Positions 42,035 to 54,279 are shown, numbered from the stretch's first letter. The stretch is 64,000 nt of DNA from Euptelea pleiosperma (GCA_035048495.1 CM068546.1:18916046-18980045); one strand, 5' to 3'. Program-made: numbers and translations. The notes: generated by a model not told the origin, from the sequence alone.

Positions 42035-43731
42035 CGGATGGCGTGCAATGCTAAGATTTTCAAATTAATTACTAAGAGCAATGAAAACACATTAAGCAAT
42101 TACCAAGCACATGCAAACAATGAAAACCGGGTCTAATCACAACACCACAATGTGAACCACCCCCAGATAGTTATCTACGAGGATTAATGGAAGTGTTAGG
42201 CCTCCACAGATTTAGGGCCAATTCATACAATCAAAGTGTAACTCCTTGAACCTAATCGAGGATTTGAAAGGAAGTTCCAAGGCTCAGTCACAGTAGTGTA
42301 TATAGGGCCATGGTGATGCATTAGCAAGTTAAATATTCAACAAAATTCAAGTTCCAGCATCTACCATAATGAATCCGGCCTATGGCGGGTCACTCGGGCA
42401 ATGGGATTTCAACTTTAGTGGCTGTTTGTAGTGGTCTAGACCTTGGTAAGGCATTGGAATAATCGGCCAGCAATGTGAGGTTGTGGGGCGAATGGACACC
42501 CTTATTGGCTATGATGTCAGGATACAGACACGGATACGAGAAGAGGGGATACAACTCGACATTTTCCAAAATTAGGGACACGGATACGGATACGAGTATC
42601 CTATTTTGTAGTTCAAAATTTTCATTTTTCTAATTTTTCCTACTTTTAATTAAGGATATACTTGTCGGTGTTGTGTCTGGTGTCGTGTCGTGTCAACACA
42701 GATACGATGGCGATGTACAGGTATCAGGGTATCATAGCTTATTGGACTGGACTCACGATGGGGAAGGGGCAATAGTGGGCTTCAGTTATCATGAAATGGG
42801 TATAGGGTTAACAAGTGAGGGTTTGGACTGAAGTTATGTGGTGAAAGGGATGACGGCAGCAATGCTAGAGGGTGAAGGGTTGGCAGTAGTAGATATAGAG
42901 GTCTAAGGTGATAACGCTTGCAGATTCAGACGTTGAAGTGGGGCGACAACAAGTACGGGTGTCCTAAGGAGGTGGCAAGTAAGTTTTTGCAGGTATGGAG
43001 ATATCCCTGCAGGTGGCGAACAGTATGGAGGGCTCTAGGGCATGACATCCACAAGATCTGGACCTTTAAGGGCAGAGTAAGGTTATAGAAAAGTAGGGTT
43101 ACAAGCTTGCAGCAAAGAAAAAGAGAGGATTACCTGAAGAAATCGTGATTCGATCTATTGGCCTCGCACCAAACCCATCAAGGGAGAAAATCCAAGAGCA
43201 TAGGCATCCTTCGTTCCTATCTTCTCTTCATTCAATCATCAATAATCATTCATTAACCCTAAATTAAAGTCGTAACACAGTATTTAAGCAAAAAGACAAA
43301 CACACTATTCTAATCTCTGCCCTTGGATCAAAGCAAGGGTTGAGATTTACACACTTAAAATGTCATAAACCAAAAGTCCCAAATAACCAAGAACAAATCA
43401 AGCAAATTACAAATATGCCATTGATGAGGGGCATCTCACTAATATGGCACACTAATGGTGACGCTGAGGAGTGGGCCTGGACCCAAGTAGATGGATCCAA
43501 GTCCGTGGTGCTCCAACGTGTGCTCCGTGTGGCTCCTCCAGCTCCCCTACGCGACGCCAAGTGTATTCCAATCTCTCTTGAATGCAGCAACATCTCCAAT
43601 GTGAACATCCTCCCGGTGTGGGGTCTTCACCGATGTGCCACGTGGGTCTTTCAAAAGCACCCGTGACCAACCCGCAATGCCACGTGGGCCTTGTTCCTCC
43701 CACGCATGTAGTAAACCTTATAGGGTGGCAT
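42035..43731. mobile_element. Insertion of unknown class within the LINE
   Basis: LINE coding stops (on plus) at TTCCAATCGCTC near 42022 and resumes at CGAATCAGCTCTACTCC near 43737. The two sides fit as ADS-ERLEW. Between them is about 1.7 kb without LINE homology and without a recognised protein. Terminal repeats and a target duplication could not be established. Confidence 0.55.
42507..42739. mobile_element. Short GGATACG-type MITE
   Basis: GCTATGATGTCAGGATACAG at the left; the complement of the right end is GCTATGATACCCTGATACC. The interior has ACACGGATACGGATACG and GTGTCGTGTCGTGTC blocks, seen in a common group of plant hAT-like miniature elements. It lies inside the 42035-43731 insertion. 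Confidence 0.5.
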
Positions 43732-44609
43732 GATGTCCGAATCAGCTCTACTCCTAACTAATGCAATCCAAAGGAAGACCATCCACCATTGGCCTAATAC
43801 ACTTAGGCTCGGAGTACATTCTAGAATAGAACTGCATGATGCTTTCTCTAATTTCTTCTTCCTCAACAAGAGACCCATCCACTCTTAATCTCGAGATGCT
43901 ATTACTGCTTCTGGCATTCGCAATCTGGTTAAAAACCTTTTCGTTGTTGTCCCCTTCCTTTAACCACCTTACCCTTGACTTTTGGCACCAAGTGCCAACT
44001 AATCTTGTCCAGATTTGCCCACTTAAGGTACTCTTTCTTGGCTTCCACTCTCCTTCTCCCTTGCTCCTCCGAAAGCACCCCGCCCTCTCCAATGCCCTCT
44101 AATGCTGCTATCTCCTCCAAAAGCTCGCCAATCTTCTTATCGACTCAATCAAAGACTTCAAGGTTCAATTCTTTAAGTTTTCCTTTAAGAGCTTTCAACT
44201 TCCTTCTGAAAACAAAACCAACTTTGCCTACAAACTTGAAAGATTCCCACATCTAACCACCATATCTTTTAAGTTTGGTTCTTGCAACCACCTATTCTCG
44301 AATCTAAAGGGAGAGGATCTTCTCACAATGCTTCCACATCCCAACATAACAGGGTTATGATCCGACTCCAATTTGGGGAGAAGGAGAACTTCTTGAGAAA
44401 CATCCACATAGTCTTACCCAACTGTATGTAACCAAGAATCTGTCTAGTCTAGACATCGTCGGTCTTTCCTGGTTATTAGACCATGTATACATGGGTCCTT
44501 CGAAGGGAAGATCCATGAGACAAAGTCTCCCCACGAAAACTAATTTTCTACTATATATAAAACTACTTGGAAACTTCTAAGCCTCCTAAAATTAATGCTA
44601 ATAACAACA

Positions 44610-45278
44610 AGAAACATTAACATACTTTCCTAAACTTATTAATATTAACAAAAATCATTCGCCTATCTTCTAGCACCTCTTGCACCTTCCCAATATAACA
44701 TAATGTCTTTTACTAAAAACTATAAATTAAAATTATTCTAAAATGGGTCAAGATAGCTTGACTCATGCTTTTGAAACTAAATCTGACACACGATCATGGG
44801 GCCCACATACATATGAGCTAAGGGCTGATTTTCGATCACGACATTCTTCTCAACATGGATACCACCGTCACAAAAAATTATCCCATTTCGACATTTCTAA
44901 TGTTATTATAAGTGGATTACAAGTTGAAATATTCTGAGCCGTCCATTCTTACCATTAACTTTTAACACATTTTTTTAGGGTTAGAAGTTTTAGAAAGTGT
45001 TGATTTTTTGTGAGGATGATATCCATGGCTGGGGAGATCATACTCACCACAGATCAGCCCTTAACTCATCTACACGTGGGCCCCATGACCGCGTGTCATT
45101 TTCTAAGTCAAAAAGCATAAGAAAAATGTAACTTACCACAAAAGTATGCAGTAAAATTGTTTTTAACCTTAAGCCTTTTCCTCTTCATAGTTATAGAAGC
45201 CCTTTATAATGGTGCATGTGAATCGATTCTCCTTGGTTGCATATTAATATGATGTTGCATCCTGTATTTGTGGCTACA
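44610..45278 (-). mobile_element. Second gypsy LTR copy, carrying a MITE
   Basis: On minus it begins TGTAGCCACAAATACAGGATG at 45278 and matches the 37629 LTR at several points, down to CCTATCTTCTAGCACCTCTTG near 44660. The match is interrupted between about 44745 and 45130 by an inverted-repeat element missing from the 37-kb copy. Confidence 0.55.
44745..45130. mobile_element. MITE with about 50-bp inverted ends
   Basis: TCATGGGGCCCACATAC and GAGCTAAGGGCTGAT (44795-44832) are mirrored by ATCAGCCCTTAACTC and CGTGGGCCCCATGA (45052-45090). The arms extend outward through TGACAC and CTTTTGA. No coding is present. Confidence 0.7.
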
Positions 45279-45379
45279 TCAATAATTTTCACTATAACAT
45301 GAATAAAAGTCACAAAGTTAATGTAACCATGACAACAACTAGATAAAGCACCACTCAAACAAAATGTTTACTCTGGAAC

Positions 45380-47135
45380 TGTATCTGTACAGGGGGAGTG
45401 GTTTAGCCTTCTATTCAGAACAAAGCCTGCCACCGTTGATTTTCCCTGCCACATCCCTTCAGAGGCGAGTCAACCCTCAGGTATTTCTCCTTCCCCGTCG
45501 CTCATGATCTTGATCTTCCTATTGATATCCGTAAAAGTGTACTTGTACTTCACATCCTATTTCGCGCTTTGTCTCGTATCAGCCATTGTCTCTGTCTCAT
45601 CGATCGTTTGTAGTGTCATTGTCATCAGTGCATTTTCCTTCCAGTGTTTCCCAAGCGTTATCTCATCCCAAGTGGCGCAACGCTATGGAAGAGGAGATGT
45701 GAGCCCTAAAACAAAATGACATGTGGGATCTGGTCCCACTTCCTCAAGGCAAGAAATTTGTGGGTTGTCGGTAATACAAAGCTGATGGTACAATCGAGCG
45801 GTCTAAGGCCCGGTTGGTTGTAAAGGGATATGCTTAGACCTATGGTATTGATTATCAGAAGACCTTTGCACCAGTGGCCAAAATGAATTCAATAAGAGTT
45901 CTCTTATCCCTAGCAGCAAATAAGTCTTTGCCCCTTCATTAGTTGCATGTAAAGAACGTGTTTCTTCATGGGCACCTTCATGAAGAGGTCTATATGGATA
46001 CTCCATCAAGTTTTCAGTTTCCCAATGATGATAGGAAGGTCTGTCGGCTTCACAAATCGTTGTATGGACTCGAGCAGTCCCCGCGAGCGTGATTCGAACG
46101 CTTTAACAGTGTTATGCGTGAGGTTGGGTATAAGCAAAGTTAAGCCAATCACACACTCTTTGTCAAATATTCGCCTTCTGGCACTACCACTCTCATCGTA
46201 TATGTAGATGATATTATTGTCACCGGCGATGATCCAAACAAAATTCAAACACTCAAAGCCCTTCTTGGAAAGAAATTTGAGGCTAAAGACCTTGGCTCCC
46301 TAAAGTACTTCCTGGGCATTGAAGTTGCATGTTCCCGGGAAGGTATCTTCATCTCTCAGAGGAAGTATGTCATCGATCTGCTGCAGACGACGGGCAAGCT
46401 CGGCACCAGACCCGCGGATACACCCATTGAACTGAATCACAAGTGACAATGATGGTGAACATTTGGTCAATGTGGCTGGTTTGCAGCGGCTTGTTGGTAA
46501 GTTGATTTATCTATCCCTTACCCGACCGGATATTGCATATGTTGTCAGTGTGGTCAGTCAGTTCATGTATGCCCCTCGAACTTACGAATCGTCTGGTACC
46601 TGAAGGGCTGCCCCGAGAAGGGTTTATTATTCACCAAACATAATCATTCACATGTTGAGGCATGGACAGAGGCAGATTGGGTTGGTTCCGTCTCTGACAG
46701 GCGATCCACCTCTGGATATTGTACCAAGGTGTTTGGCAATTTGGTTACCTTGAGAAGAAGCAATCGGTTGGGGCACACTCCAGCGCTGAAGCTGAGTTTC
46801 GCTTTATGGCCCATGGTATCTGTGAGTTACTGTGGTTATGGTTACTCCTTCAAGAGCTACGTTGCACTATCACGAAGCCCCTGGCCCTCTATTGTGACAA
46901 CAAAGCCGCAATCAGTATCGCACACAATCCAGTCCAACATGATCGTACCAAGCATATTGAAGTTGATCGTCACTTCATCCGCGAAAAACTTGCGACCGAT
47001 GACATATGTAGCCCTTTCTCCCCAAGGATCAACAGGTCGCCGATGTCTTGAAGAAGGCCATTGGCAAGTCCCAATTTGATGCTCTTGTTGACAAGCTAGG
47101 CATGCGTGGTATCTATGCACCAACTTAAGGGGGAG
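45380..47135 (+). pseudogene. Ty1/copia hinge, RT and RNase H
   Basis: HDLDLPIDIRK and HPISRFVSYQPLS-type hinge, PKWRNAMEEEM, NDMWDLVPLPQGKKFVGC, ARLVVKGYA, APVAKMNSIRVLLSLAA, VFLHGHLHEEVYMDTP, SLYGLEQSPRA, LIVYVDDIIVTGDD (YVDD catalytic box kept), YFLGIEVACSREGIFISQRK, TRPDIAYVVSVVSQFM, then RNase H AWTEADWVGS, STSGYC, SAEAEFRFMA, CDNKAAISIAHNPVQHDRTK and VDRHFIREK. Stops and frame changes are scattered (for example near 45775, 45835, 46445). Gag, protease and integrase are missing, so this is a 5'-truncated copy. The PPT AAGGGGGAG ends at 47135. Confidence 0.92.
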
Positions 47136-47330
47136 TGTTGGAGTTATATTTTACTGTTTTCTTGTATGCAGGGAGGTCTCTCTAATATCTTTAAAGTACA
47201 GGGGCTAGTTTGTAATTAGCCCCCCACTTATTAATATAAAAGTTGGTCATATGGGATTCTCAGCCCATAATGACTCCACCTTTCCCTATTATCTTCTCCT
47301 TCTTCTCTCCTCTCCAAAACCCAAGAAACT
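47136..47330 (+). mobile_element. 3' LTR of the copia copy (right end unclear)
   Basis: TGTTGGAGTTATATTTTAC follows the PPT directly. Downstream are the usual LTR pieces (GGGGCTAGTTTGTAATTAGC, TATTAATATAAAAG). I cannot fix the CA end; 47330 is approximate. Confidence 0.6.
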
Positions 47331-47384
47331 AACAAATACCACCTACCTAATCTTAGGAAAAACTCATCCAGATAGGTCTCATTT

Positions 47385-47475
47385 TGTCAAAATCATCATC
47401 AACCAAGCCTTGCCCCAACTATTTGAGGTCAACTACAAGAATCTTGTTCCACCATCCCATTCTACTTGAGACAAT
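47385..47475 (-). mobile_element. RTE/SINE-type 3' end fragment
   Basis: AAGCCTTGCCCCAACTATTT and GAGGTCAACTACAAGAATCTT closely resemble a 3'-end block (CCCAACTAAATGGGGTCGGC...) I know from many plant RTE-type retroposons. Only this fragment is seen. Confidence 0.4.
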
Positions 47476-47833
47476 GAATCAAGATTCATAAGAGGATTTG
47501 ACAAAAGTTTTTGTTAAAAACTGACTAGGAAAAGAAATGAAAAAATCTTCCATCAAGCGATAGCAAGGTATAAATTTTAATGTCAAGGTAATTTTGGTCA
47601 GCCCAGAAATGAAAATTTTTATGGTAATTTTCGACCTAGTGTGGAAATAATACATCTTCCATTGAAATATTATGGAAATAATGCTGAAACATTAGGAAAT
47701 AATAAAAAAAAGCATGAAAACACACTCATAAGTCATTAAAATCTAATACACAACCATATATAGTGTGGAAATGAAAGTCCACTACGTTTTAGCATGTATC
47801 TGAGAGCTAGATAGCTAAACAGCTATAATTACA

Positions 47834-48063
47834 CATGGAAATGATTCGAATCATCAAATCATGTCATATTAATCACATTGTATCAAATTAAGAGCACATG
47901 ACACATGACATGAGAAGGTAACAAACATATGGACTTCGGCCCCCATGGAAATGATTAGAATCATCAAATCATGTCATATTAATCACATTGTATCAAATTA
48001 AGAGTACATGAGTCACATGACACATGACATGAGAAGGTAACAAACATATGGACTTCGGCCCCC
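47834..48063. repeat. 110-bp tandem duplication
   Basis: Copy 1 is 47834-47943 and copy 2 is 47944-48063. Both begin CATGGAAATGATT and end GGACTTCGGCCCC. Copy 2 has about 10 extra bases from doubling of an ACATGA-type motif. Very few substitutions, so it is recent. Confidence 0.92.
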
Positions 48064-49192
48064 ATCATACATTTTGGCTAGGAACCTGATAGTACTAATG
48101 CCTTATATATTTACAATATTGGGCCACGACATGAAGTTGTAGTACTAATTTTGGTAATCCTAGACATGGGAACTACCCTAAAGAGAATCAAAATAGGTAA
48201 CATACATGCTTAAAATGATATAAACTATTAACTACTACGTTCACGCATCTTTATCTATTTTCAAATTTTTTATTCATTTCTTCAACAAATTAGAACATAA
48301 ATGATTGACGGAGCGTGCTAACATGTTCAAAATACATCATATATGCATCCTTTTAATATACTGGGATTTTCTTTTTTTATTATTCAAAGTATTTTTGATC
48401 TATTAATTGATTACAAAATGAAGGCTATAAATGAATAGCTAACCATTCCTAGTTGATTTCTAGTAATGAATTGAGTATTTAGAAAGTATTTATAAGATTT
48501 GCGAATTTTAAAATTTTTTAAAATTTTTTTTTTTTTTAATTATTTGTTCTGGGAAAAAAAGATAATCTAACCAAGTTGTAGATCAGGCAAAGATATGCAC
48601 ATGTATTCATTCATGCACAATTAGACATTTAGGTTGAATTTTTGTAAGACTTGGGATTTTCCCCAATTTTCAGAATTTCAACTTAAAAAGCCGTGATTGT
48701 GAATGCAAATCTGGTGTAAATACATGATAGATCTGTAGATCCTATGCATTTAAACCTCCTAATTCTATTTCTGTCAAAAAAAAAAAGCAAGAAATTACAT
48801 TTTAGTTAATAAATTTCAAAAATATATTGAAAATGGGGAAAAAAATAAAAACAAATTTGACTTCGATCTGCTCTACCAATTAAACAAACAAGTTTTTCCA
48901 ACTTCTAATCCAAATGGATTAGTCGTTTTTACCCTAAATGCACTTAGATATCAATTTACAAAGATTTGATGGGGTTTGAATGGGTTTTCAACAAGTGGAA
49001 GATTGACCTCTTTATAGAAGAGACAGACAGAGACAGACACAGCCTCCCTTAAAATGACTACTAAGAGGGCCCACCCGCAATCAGAATGTACATTACTACG
49101 ACAAATAGTTGCTCAAAAAGAAAGAATTGCATATACAGCATATTCAGAAACAGTAGTAACTATAAAAGCTCTTTTAGGTTCTATTTATATAC
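48064..49192. other. AT-rich intron DNA, no gene seen
   Basis: Homopolymer-rich ING1 intron with an AGACAGACAGAGACAG micro-repeat near 49020. No recognised TE or gene. Confidence 0.5.
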
Positions 49193-49380
49193 CAAATCAT
49201 AGGCTCGAATAGCCAAGGCAACCTTTTCATCAGCAATCCTGATGCAGTGCTTTTGCTCATCAAGGGCTTCATCTGAGAATCTGATTAGCGATGTATCTGG
49301 TGTGATGTTTCCAGACTTGACTCCCCGCTTAATATCCTCTATTTCTTGTTCACATCGTTGTTCATTTTGCCGCTGGCTTT
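49193..49380 (-). CDS. ING1: ING1-type PHD protein, large N-domain exon
   Basis: Bounded by ATGAACAG and GATTTG/GTATAT. It encodes SQRQNEQRCEQEIEDIKRGV, KSGNITPDTSLIRFSDEALD and EQKHCIRIADEKVALAIRAY, then DL. This is the core of the plant ING1 N-terminal helical domain. Phase (2 nt in, codon boundary out) agrees with the exons at 55616 and 36704. It is embedded between introns of 12.4 kb (left) and 6.2 kb (right). Confidence 0.95.
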
Positions 49381-50244
49381 CTGTTCATATTAACAAGAGC
49401 ACATAGTTTGCCTAAAATAACTGCTCCAAAGCAGAAGACAGAATTGCGAGCTATAAACACAAGGCAATTATCTTGCTGAAAGCATGACACACGCAAATAT
49501 ATGCAGGTGTGTGTGGCCCTATGTGTACAACTGCATATGCATATGCACATGCACTTTTATTCATCTGCCGGCCCTTCAAATATTAGAGCCAAGAGGGCAA
49601 GACTACCATATCTCAAACCAGAGGCTAGCAGTCGCATCTTACTGCATCACTTTTACAAATAATGCTGATTATCTTCTGAAACTATCTCATATTGGCACTT
49701 GGTTAATTGTTAAGAGTCCACTATTTTGCTTTTTTGAGTGCATTATGTTTGGTACCTGAAACATCGATTGGAAGGGTAACTGATTTTCTCTTGTTGGCTT
49801 ATTACAGTCCATTAGTAAGTCAAAAAAGTACATGGAAAAAAAAAGGAAAGACGGGAAAAACCAGGGAAGCATGGTATGAAGATATGCCCCTAGGAACTCT
49901 GTTAACTAGATGATGAGCCCGTCAGGAATTAATTGCTTCCTCGGCCCATGGTCCACCTAGAAGGTTGAGAATATCTTAAATATACAAGAGAAACCAAAGA
50001 GGAAAGTCTTGCATCCTGCTTAATGAAGCATATCTGTAACAATTGTCGTAAGCCAATTAAGAATGAAACTATAGAGACCATGAAGGGTTCCCTCTAAGCA
50101 TTTCAGAGTAGGCCAATACAGCAACCGAACGTACCTATCCCGAGAAAAAGGGAGAGGGCTTATTCTTGGATCCTTACAGTCTAATAATCAGTGATGGGCC
50201 TTTAATTTCCCATTTAACACCTAATTCAATCCTCTAATGGAGGA
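49381..50244. other. Intron DNA, no gene seen
   Basis: Short frames only. CATATGCATATGCACATGCAC near 49532 is a small purine/pyrimidine alternation. Confidence 0.4.
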
Positions 50245-51756
50245 CATACTAAACTGCATGAGATAGACAGGGCAAAAGCTGCCCTGTCTGCAATATTCTT
50301 GAAAATCATGGACAACATGTATCAAGTCAGCTCCAATAATGTCCCAACACTGCTGAAAGAAAGCCATGGTAAATCCATCAGGTCCCGGAGCTTTATCCGA
50401 TGCCAAGTCAAACATTGCTTTCAAGATCTCCTCCTCCTCAAAAGGTTTTTCCAACCCCTCCCTGTCCACCTCACTAATTTCCTTGAATTGCAATCCATCA
50501 ATCGTTGGTCTGAAAGAGGACTCACCTTTATACAGATCTAAATAGTAGTCTACTACTCCTCTTCTAATGTTCTCTTCCTCTATCAAGGCGCGTCCCCGAA
50601 CTTGGAGTCTAGCAATGTGGTTGTTCCTTCTGTGAGCATTGGCCATCTTGTGAAAGAATTTGGTGTTGTGATCTCCCTCCTTTAACCATCTGATTCTAGA
50701 TTTTGTCTCCAACTCGTTTCCTTCATTAGAACCAACTTCTGAACCTCCTCCTTCAGATTTACTCTCCTCACCCGGTCTTCCTCCGATAACATGTCCTCTT
50801 CCTCCTTCCTGTGAAGCCACGCGATCTCTTCTAAGGCAAGCCCCTTCCTCTGATCTATTTTCCCAAACTCCTCCCGGTTCCACTGTTTAATCATCCCTTT
50901 CAATGCTTTGAGCTTACACTTGAAGGTAGTAGTTCCCGGCCTCCCTGAAATGCCAATGGACTTCCACCACTCCTCCACCCTTGTCTTAAAGTTAAGAGCT
51001 GTGAAGCCACATATTTTCAAAGCGAAAAGGAATGGGGCGGGATCGAAATCCCCCACAGTCAAGCATCAGAGGAGCATGATCTGAAGTTGGTCTAGGCATA
51101 GCCAGGAGCGAAACACCCAAGAAATGGTCTTCCCAACTGTTAGAGACAAGGAATCTATCCAACCTGCATAGAATTGGCCGCTCTTGGTTGTTTGTCCACG
51201 TAAATTTCCCCACTCCCATAGGAATATCCATCAAGGATTTCCTATTGATAAAGTCCCCAAAATCCCTCATACTGTTACTAATTCTGCCCCCGACATTCTT
51301 CTCATGAGAGGAAAGAGTGACATTAAAGTCTCCCCAATGCACCACTGGTCCCCCCATATCCCAGATATGTCGTCCAGTTCCTCCTAGAATTGGTCCCTTG
51401 ATCTTCGATCCGATGGACCATAGACTGTGGTCAAGACCCAGGTAAACTGTTCCCCCACGCATTTACATTTAATGGACATTGAGAATGCCCCCACCAACGT
51501 GTCCTCCACCTCAATGTGATTCTGATCCCATACAATCACAATACCGCCCACTGACCCTATTGCTGGCAGCACCTCCCACCCATATTCCTTGAAACCACGG
51601 AGATCCTTAATAAGGGATGCTTCTACCTTCTCAATTGTAGTCTCCTGCAACATCAGCACTGAAGCCCCCCCACCTATGGGTCATGTTTTTCACCACTGCC
51701 CTTCTTCCTTTACTACCCAAGCCACGGACATTCCAGGACAATATTTTTAGCTTCAT
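50245..51756 (-). pseudogene. L1-type LINE ORF2, endonuclease and RT start
   Basis: ORF2 starts at ATG 51756 with MKLKILSWNVRGLGSKGRRA, then TTIEKVEASLIKDLRGF, GGIVIVWDQNHIEV, TTVYGPSD, VVHWGDFNVTLSSHEKN, LMDIPMGVGKFTWTNNQERP, RLDRFLVSNSWEDHF, TSDHAPLMLD and PFRFENMWL. These are the AP-endonuclease motifs N, GP, GDFN, RLDR and SDH. A linker follows (RIRWLKEGDHNTKFFHKMAN), then KAPGPDGFTMAFFQQCWDII. The RT is cut off just after this (about 50290). Frame changes near 51400 and 51050 break it. Confidence 0.9.
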
Positions 51757-51779
51757 TAATTCCTCTGTGTGTTCCTCCC

Positions 51780-54055
51780 TCTCCCCATGTCCTCATCTTC
51801 GTCGGGCTTGGAGATCGCTAATGGGATAGGCTCCCTATCCTAGGACCTCTATGTGGCCAGCACCACAGCGGTTTTCGTCTCCTTTTCCCTCCCCCTTTTC
51901 TGTTACAGGGGTCCTCTATCCCCCCAATATCCTGCGATGTCATCCGAAAGAGTTCTGTCATTGGATCCCATAGGTACATCCCTGTCTGGAGTCGAGGCTA
52001 CCCTCGGTAGTTCCTTATGCTCCAACTCCACTCTTCTAAAGTGTTTCATGCCTTCCTCCAACCCAGACTCGGTGGCCAAGCTCTTGCTCTCTTTTACTCC
52101 GTCTCCCTCACTCCCATACTTCCCCAATTTGGACGTACTAGGTTGTGCAGTCGAGTCTCCCCTCTTTGGACACCTACAGTCGTCCTCTACCAGTCTTCTG
52201 CAGTCGAGAGAAAGGGAGGGGGAAGCGAAGAGAGGGCAGTCATGCCCAAGGGGAGGAAAGGCATTCATACCTACCACGGCCCCTTCGTCTGGTCTCCTCC
52301 AATGTCGATGCCCTTTGGAGGATGTTTCTGCTTTTCGGAACCCTGTGGAAGTTGAGAAGTTGCTGAGGAGACCATTGACTCATCTCTTGTAAGGGTTAAA
52401 ATACCCAACGAAGGATGGTCAGGTTTAGTAATGGTTTTGATCCACCCGCTCGAGTCAGTGACCACGACCCAAACCGCCGACCCGATCTGGTTCTTTTAAA
52501 TACCGTCAGCCTTCCATGTTTACCCCTGCCCCATATTCCTTTCTTCATACGAAATCCCCATCTCTCTCCTCTACGTGTTGCCTCCCCACTATCTGCCAAG
52601 ACATTGCCGTTAGGCCACGTGTTAACTAGAACTTGCATCCCGCCCTTCCACATCCCATCCTCCTCTACGGAGACTCTTGGATTCAAAATATCCTCCCTCA
52701 TCGCAAACGTACGGGCTGAGGGTATAACTTCCTTAGTCGCCACGTTAGGATACGTACATACCTCTTCTAACCTCCCCCTATACCTCTCCTCCACGACTTC
52801 CTTAGCAGTACGGGGTTGTGAGTCAGGAACCATGCTCACTGCATCCAGGTCGATCGACGCGCCTCCTTCCTCAGACACTCCGGCCACCGTCACCGCCTTG
52901 CCATGTGAGTGCACTACTCTCGTCTCCCTCAACTCCAGCTGATACAGAGGGGCTATAGGGATCGTCGCCTTTCCAAACCCTACCTTCTCCTTCTTCTCCT
53001 TACGCTCATCCCCAATTGACCCATGAACTATGGTTCCGATAATCTCCAACCGAACCTGGAATATTGCTCCCTTGTCCTCCACCGTAATCTACTGGGGGAT
53101 GTCCCACCCTTTCCACCCACCTTCACGCAAGCCTTGCTGAAATCCATCCCTGAGATAGCCACTGCGTCTATGTCAACTAACCCACCTACCAATCTACCAA
53201 TTTTACCCAAGGTGTGACGATTCCATAGGTGAAAGGGTAGCCCATCACCTAGACCCACACTGGAGATGGGTAATCACCAACAGACACTGAGTTCACCACC
53301 GGCCACCACCTGCAAAGGTATACAATGGCTGTACCCACTCTAATGGATATCAAGTTGCTCAAGAAGCTAAGCGTCGTTGGATAGTCCACAAAAAAAAGAC
53401 GCTTCCTTGTCCCACAAGGGATGAGAAAGAACAGGTCAGATTTGCCTGAGATGAACATAAGGGCCACCGCTATGTCCTCCCACGCCATGGTCTCGTCAGA
53501 CGATTCGCAGATCATTGCGTGCTTCCACCGGTCAGGAGACTCCGTCGACCCACCAGAGTTCCTAGTAACATCCTGGAGCTGTCTCCCTTGGATATTCATG
53601 GGCACTGAAGCTAAGGGTCCATCCCCTCCCTTACTGGACCGAAGAAAAATCGACTCAGAGGCTCCATGCCACCCCCTTCCCTCACTCAAGGATGCCAGTC
53701 CGTTGGCCACTTTCCTCCACCCGAAGCCCTCCCTACCTGCTGGGAAGCAAAAGACTATATTTCTACCACGGAGAGTAATCTCCAAGAAGCGAATGAATCT
53801 TCCTCTACCATTCTGTTGTTCTTCCTGAACCACCTGTTTCCGCCACAACATCCTCTGATTCTTTGATTCTAAGCGTTCCTTGAACACCCCTATGAGCCAA
53901 CTCCGGATAACTTCTGGTATGTCGGCCTCCTCCGTCCATCTCCTACCCTCTTCTCTTATACGGAGAAAAGCTCTGCCTCCCTTCTTGACTACCGAGAACA
54001 AGAACTTCTTGGCTTCCACCACCACCGGAATCTTTTCGCCGTCGATCATTGCAGG
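51780..54055 (-). pseudogene. L1-type LINE ORF1
   Basis: The first frame (54049-53249) encodes MIDGEKIPVVVEAKKFLFSV and a long basic/aromatic part ending near WRKVANGL. It is followed by GDGLPFHLWNRHTLGKIGRL and GGLVDIDAVAISG (about 53150-53230), the end of the DUF4283-type domain of plant LINE ORF1. A Ser/Thr-rich tail follows (53082-51903). ORF1 proteins bind the LINE RNA. Several frame changes are present. ORF1 leads directly into ORF2, so the 5' end of this LINE is retained. Confidence 0.75.
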
Positions 54056-54087
54056 AGAAAGAAGTCAGATCTTGTCACCGTCGATCA

Positions 54088-54155
54088 TCCTTGGTAATTA
54101 TTTGTTAAGACTTCCTTATTGAACTCATCTTTAATTATTTGTTAAGACTTTCTAA
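54088..54155. repeat. Short direct repeat next to the LINE 5' end
   Basis: TAATTATTTGTTAAGACTT occurs at about 54094 and 54131 (about 37 bp apart), just outside the LINE ORF1 start. Confidence 0.7.
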
Positions 54156-54279
54156 ATATTTGTGGTAGGTTTAGCTTTATTTTATACTCAGAATTGTTCT
54201 TGGTAATTTCTTATCGATCTCAATTCATCATATAAAATTAGTTTTCACAGTCCTGCGATGTTTGGCAATTAAGAAACAA

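Larger units (their letters stand above)
39843..44545 (-). mobile_element. L1-type LINE in ING1 intron, interrupted
   Basis: Order on minus: endonuclease end (LMDLPFEGPMYTWSNNQERP and RLDRFLVTYSW, about 44430-44510; SDHNPVMLGCG and PFRFENRWLQ, about 44280-44350), linker (SRVRWLKEGDNNEKVFNQIA, 43940), RT (APVPDGFTLAFFKKC, ITLIPKKEGAE, INLVGSSYKIIAKVLASRMK, about 41500-41950), [17 protein letters not shown] (about 40920-40990) and a zf-RVT-like end (VKFFVWTSILNKILT, 40160). A T run at 39843-39852 is its poly(A). The 5' part of the endonuclease and ORF1 are absent. An insertion splits it at about 42035-43731. Stops are common. Confidence 0.88.

Noticed and set aside
52017..52942. Long plus-strand frames opposite LINE ORF1
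   Set aside because: Shadows of the minus-strand ORF1 tail; no domain on plus.
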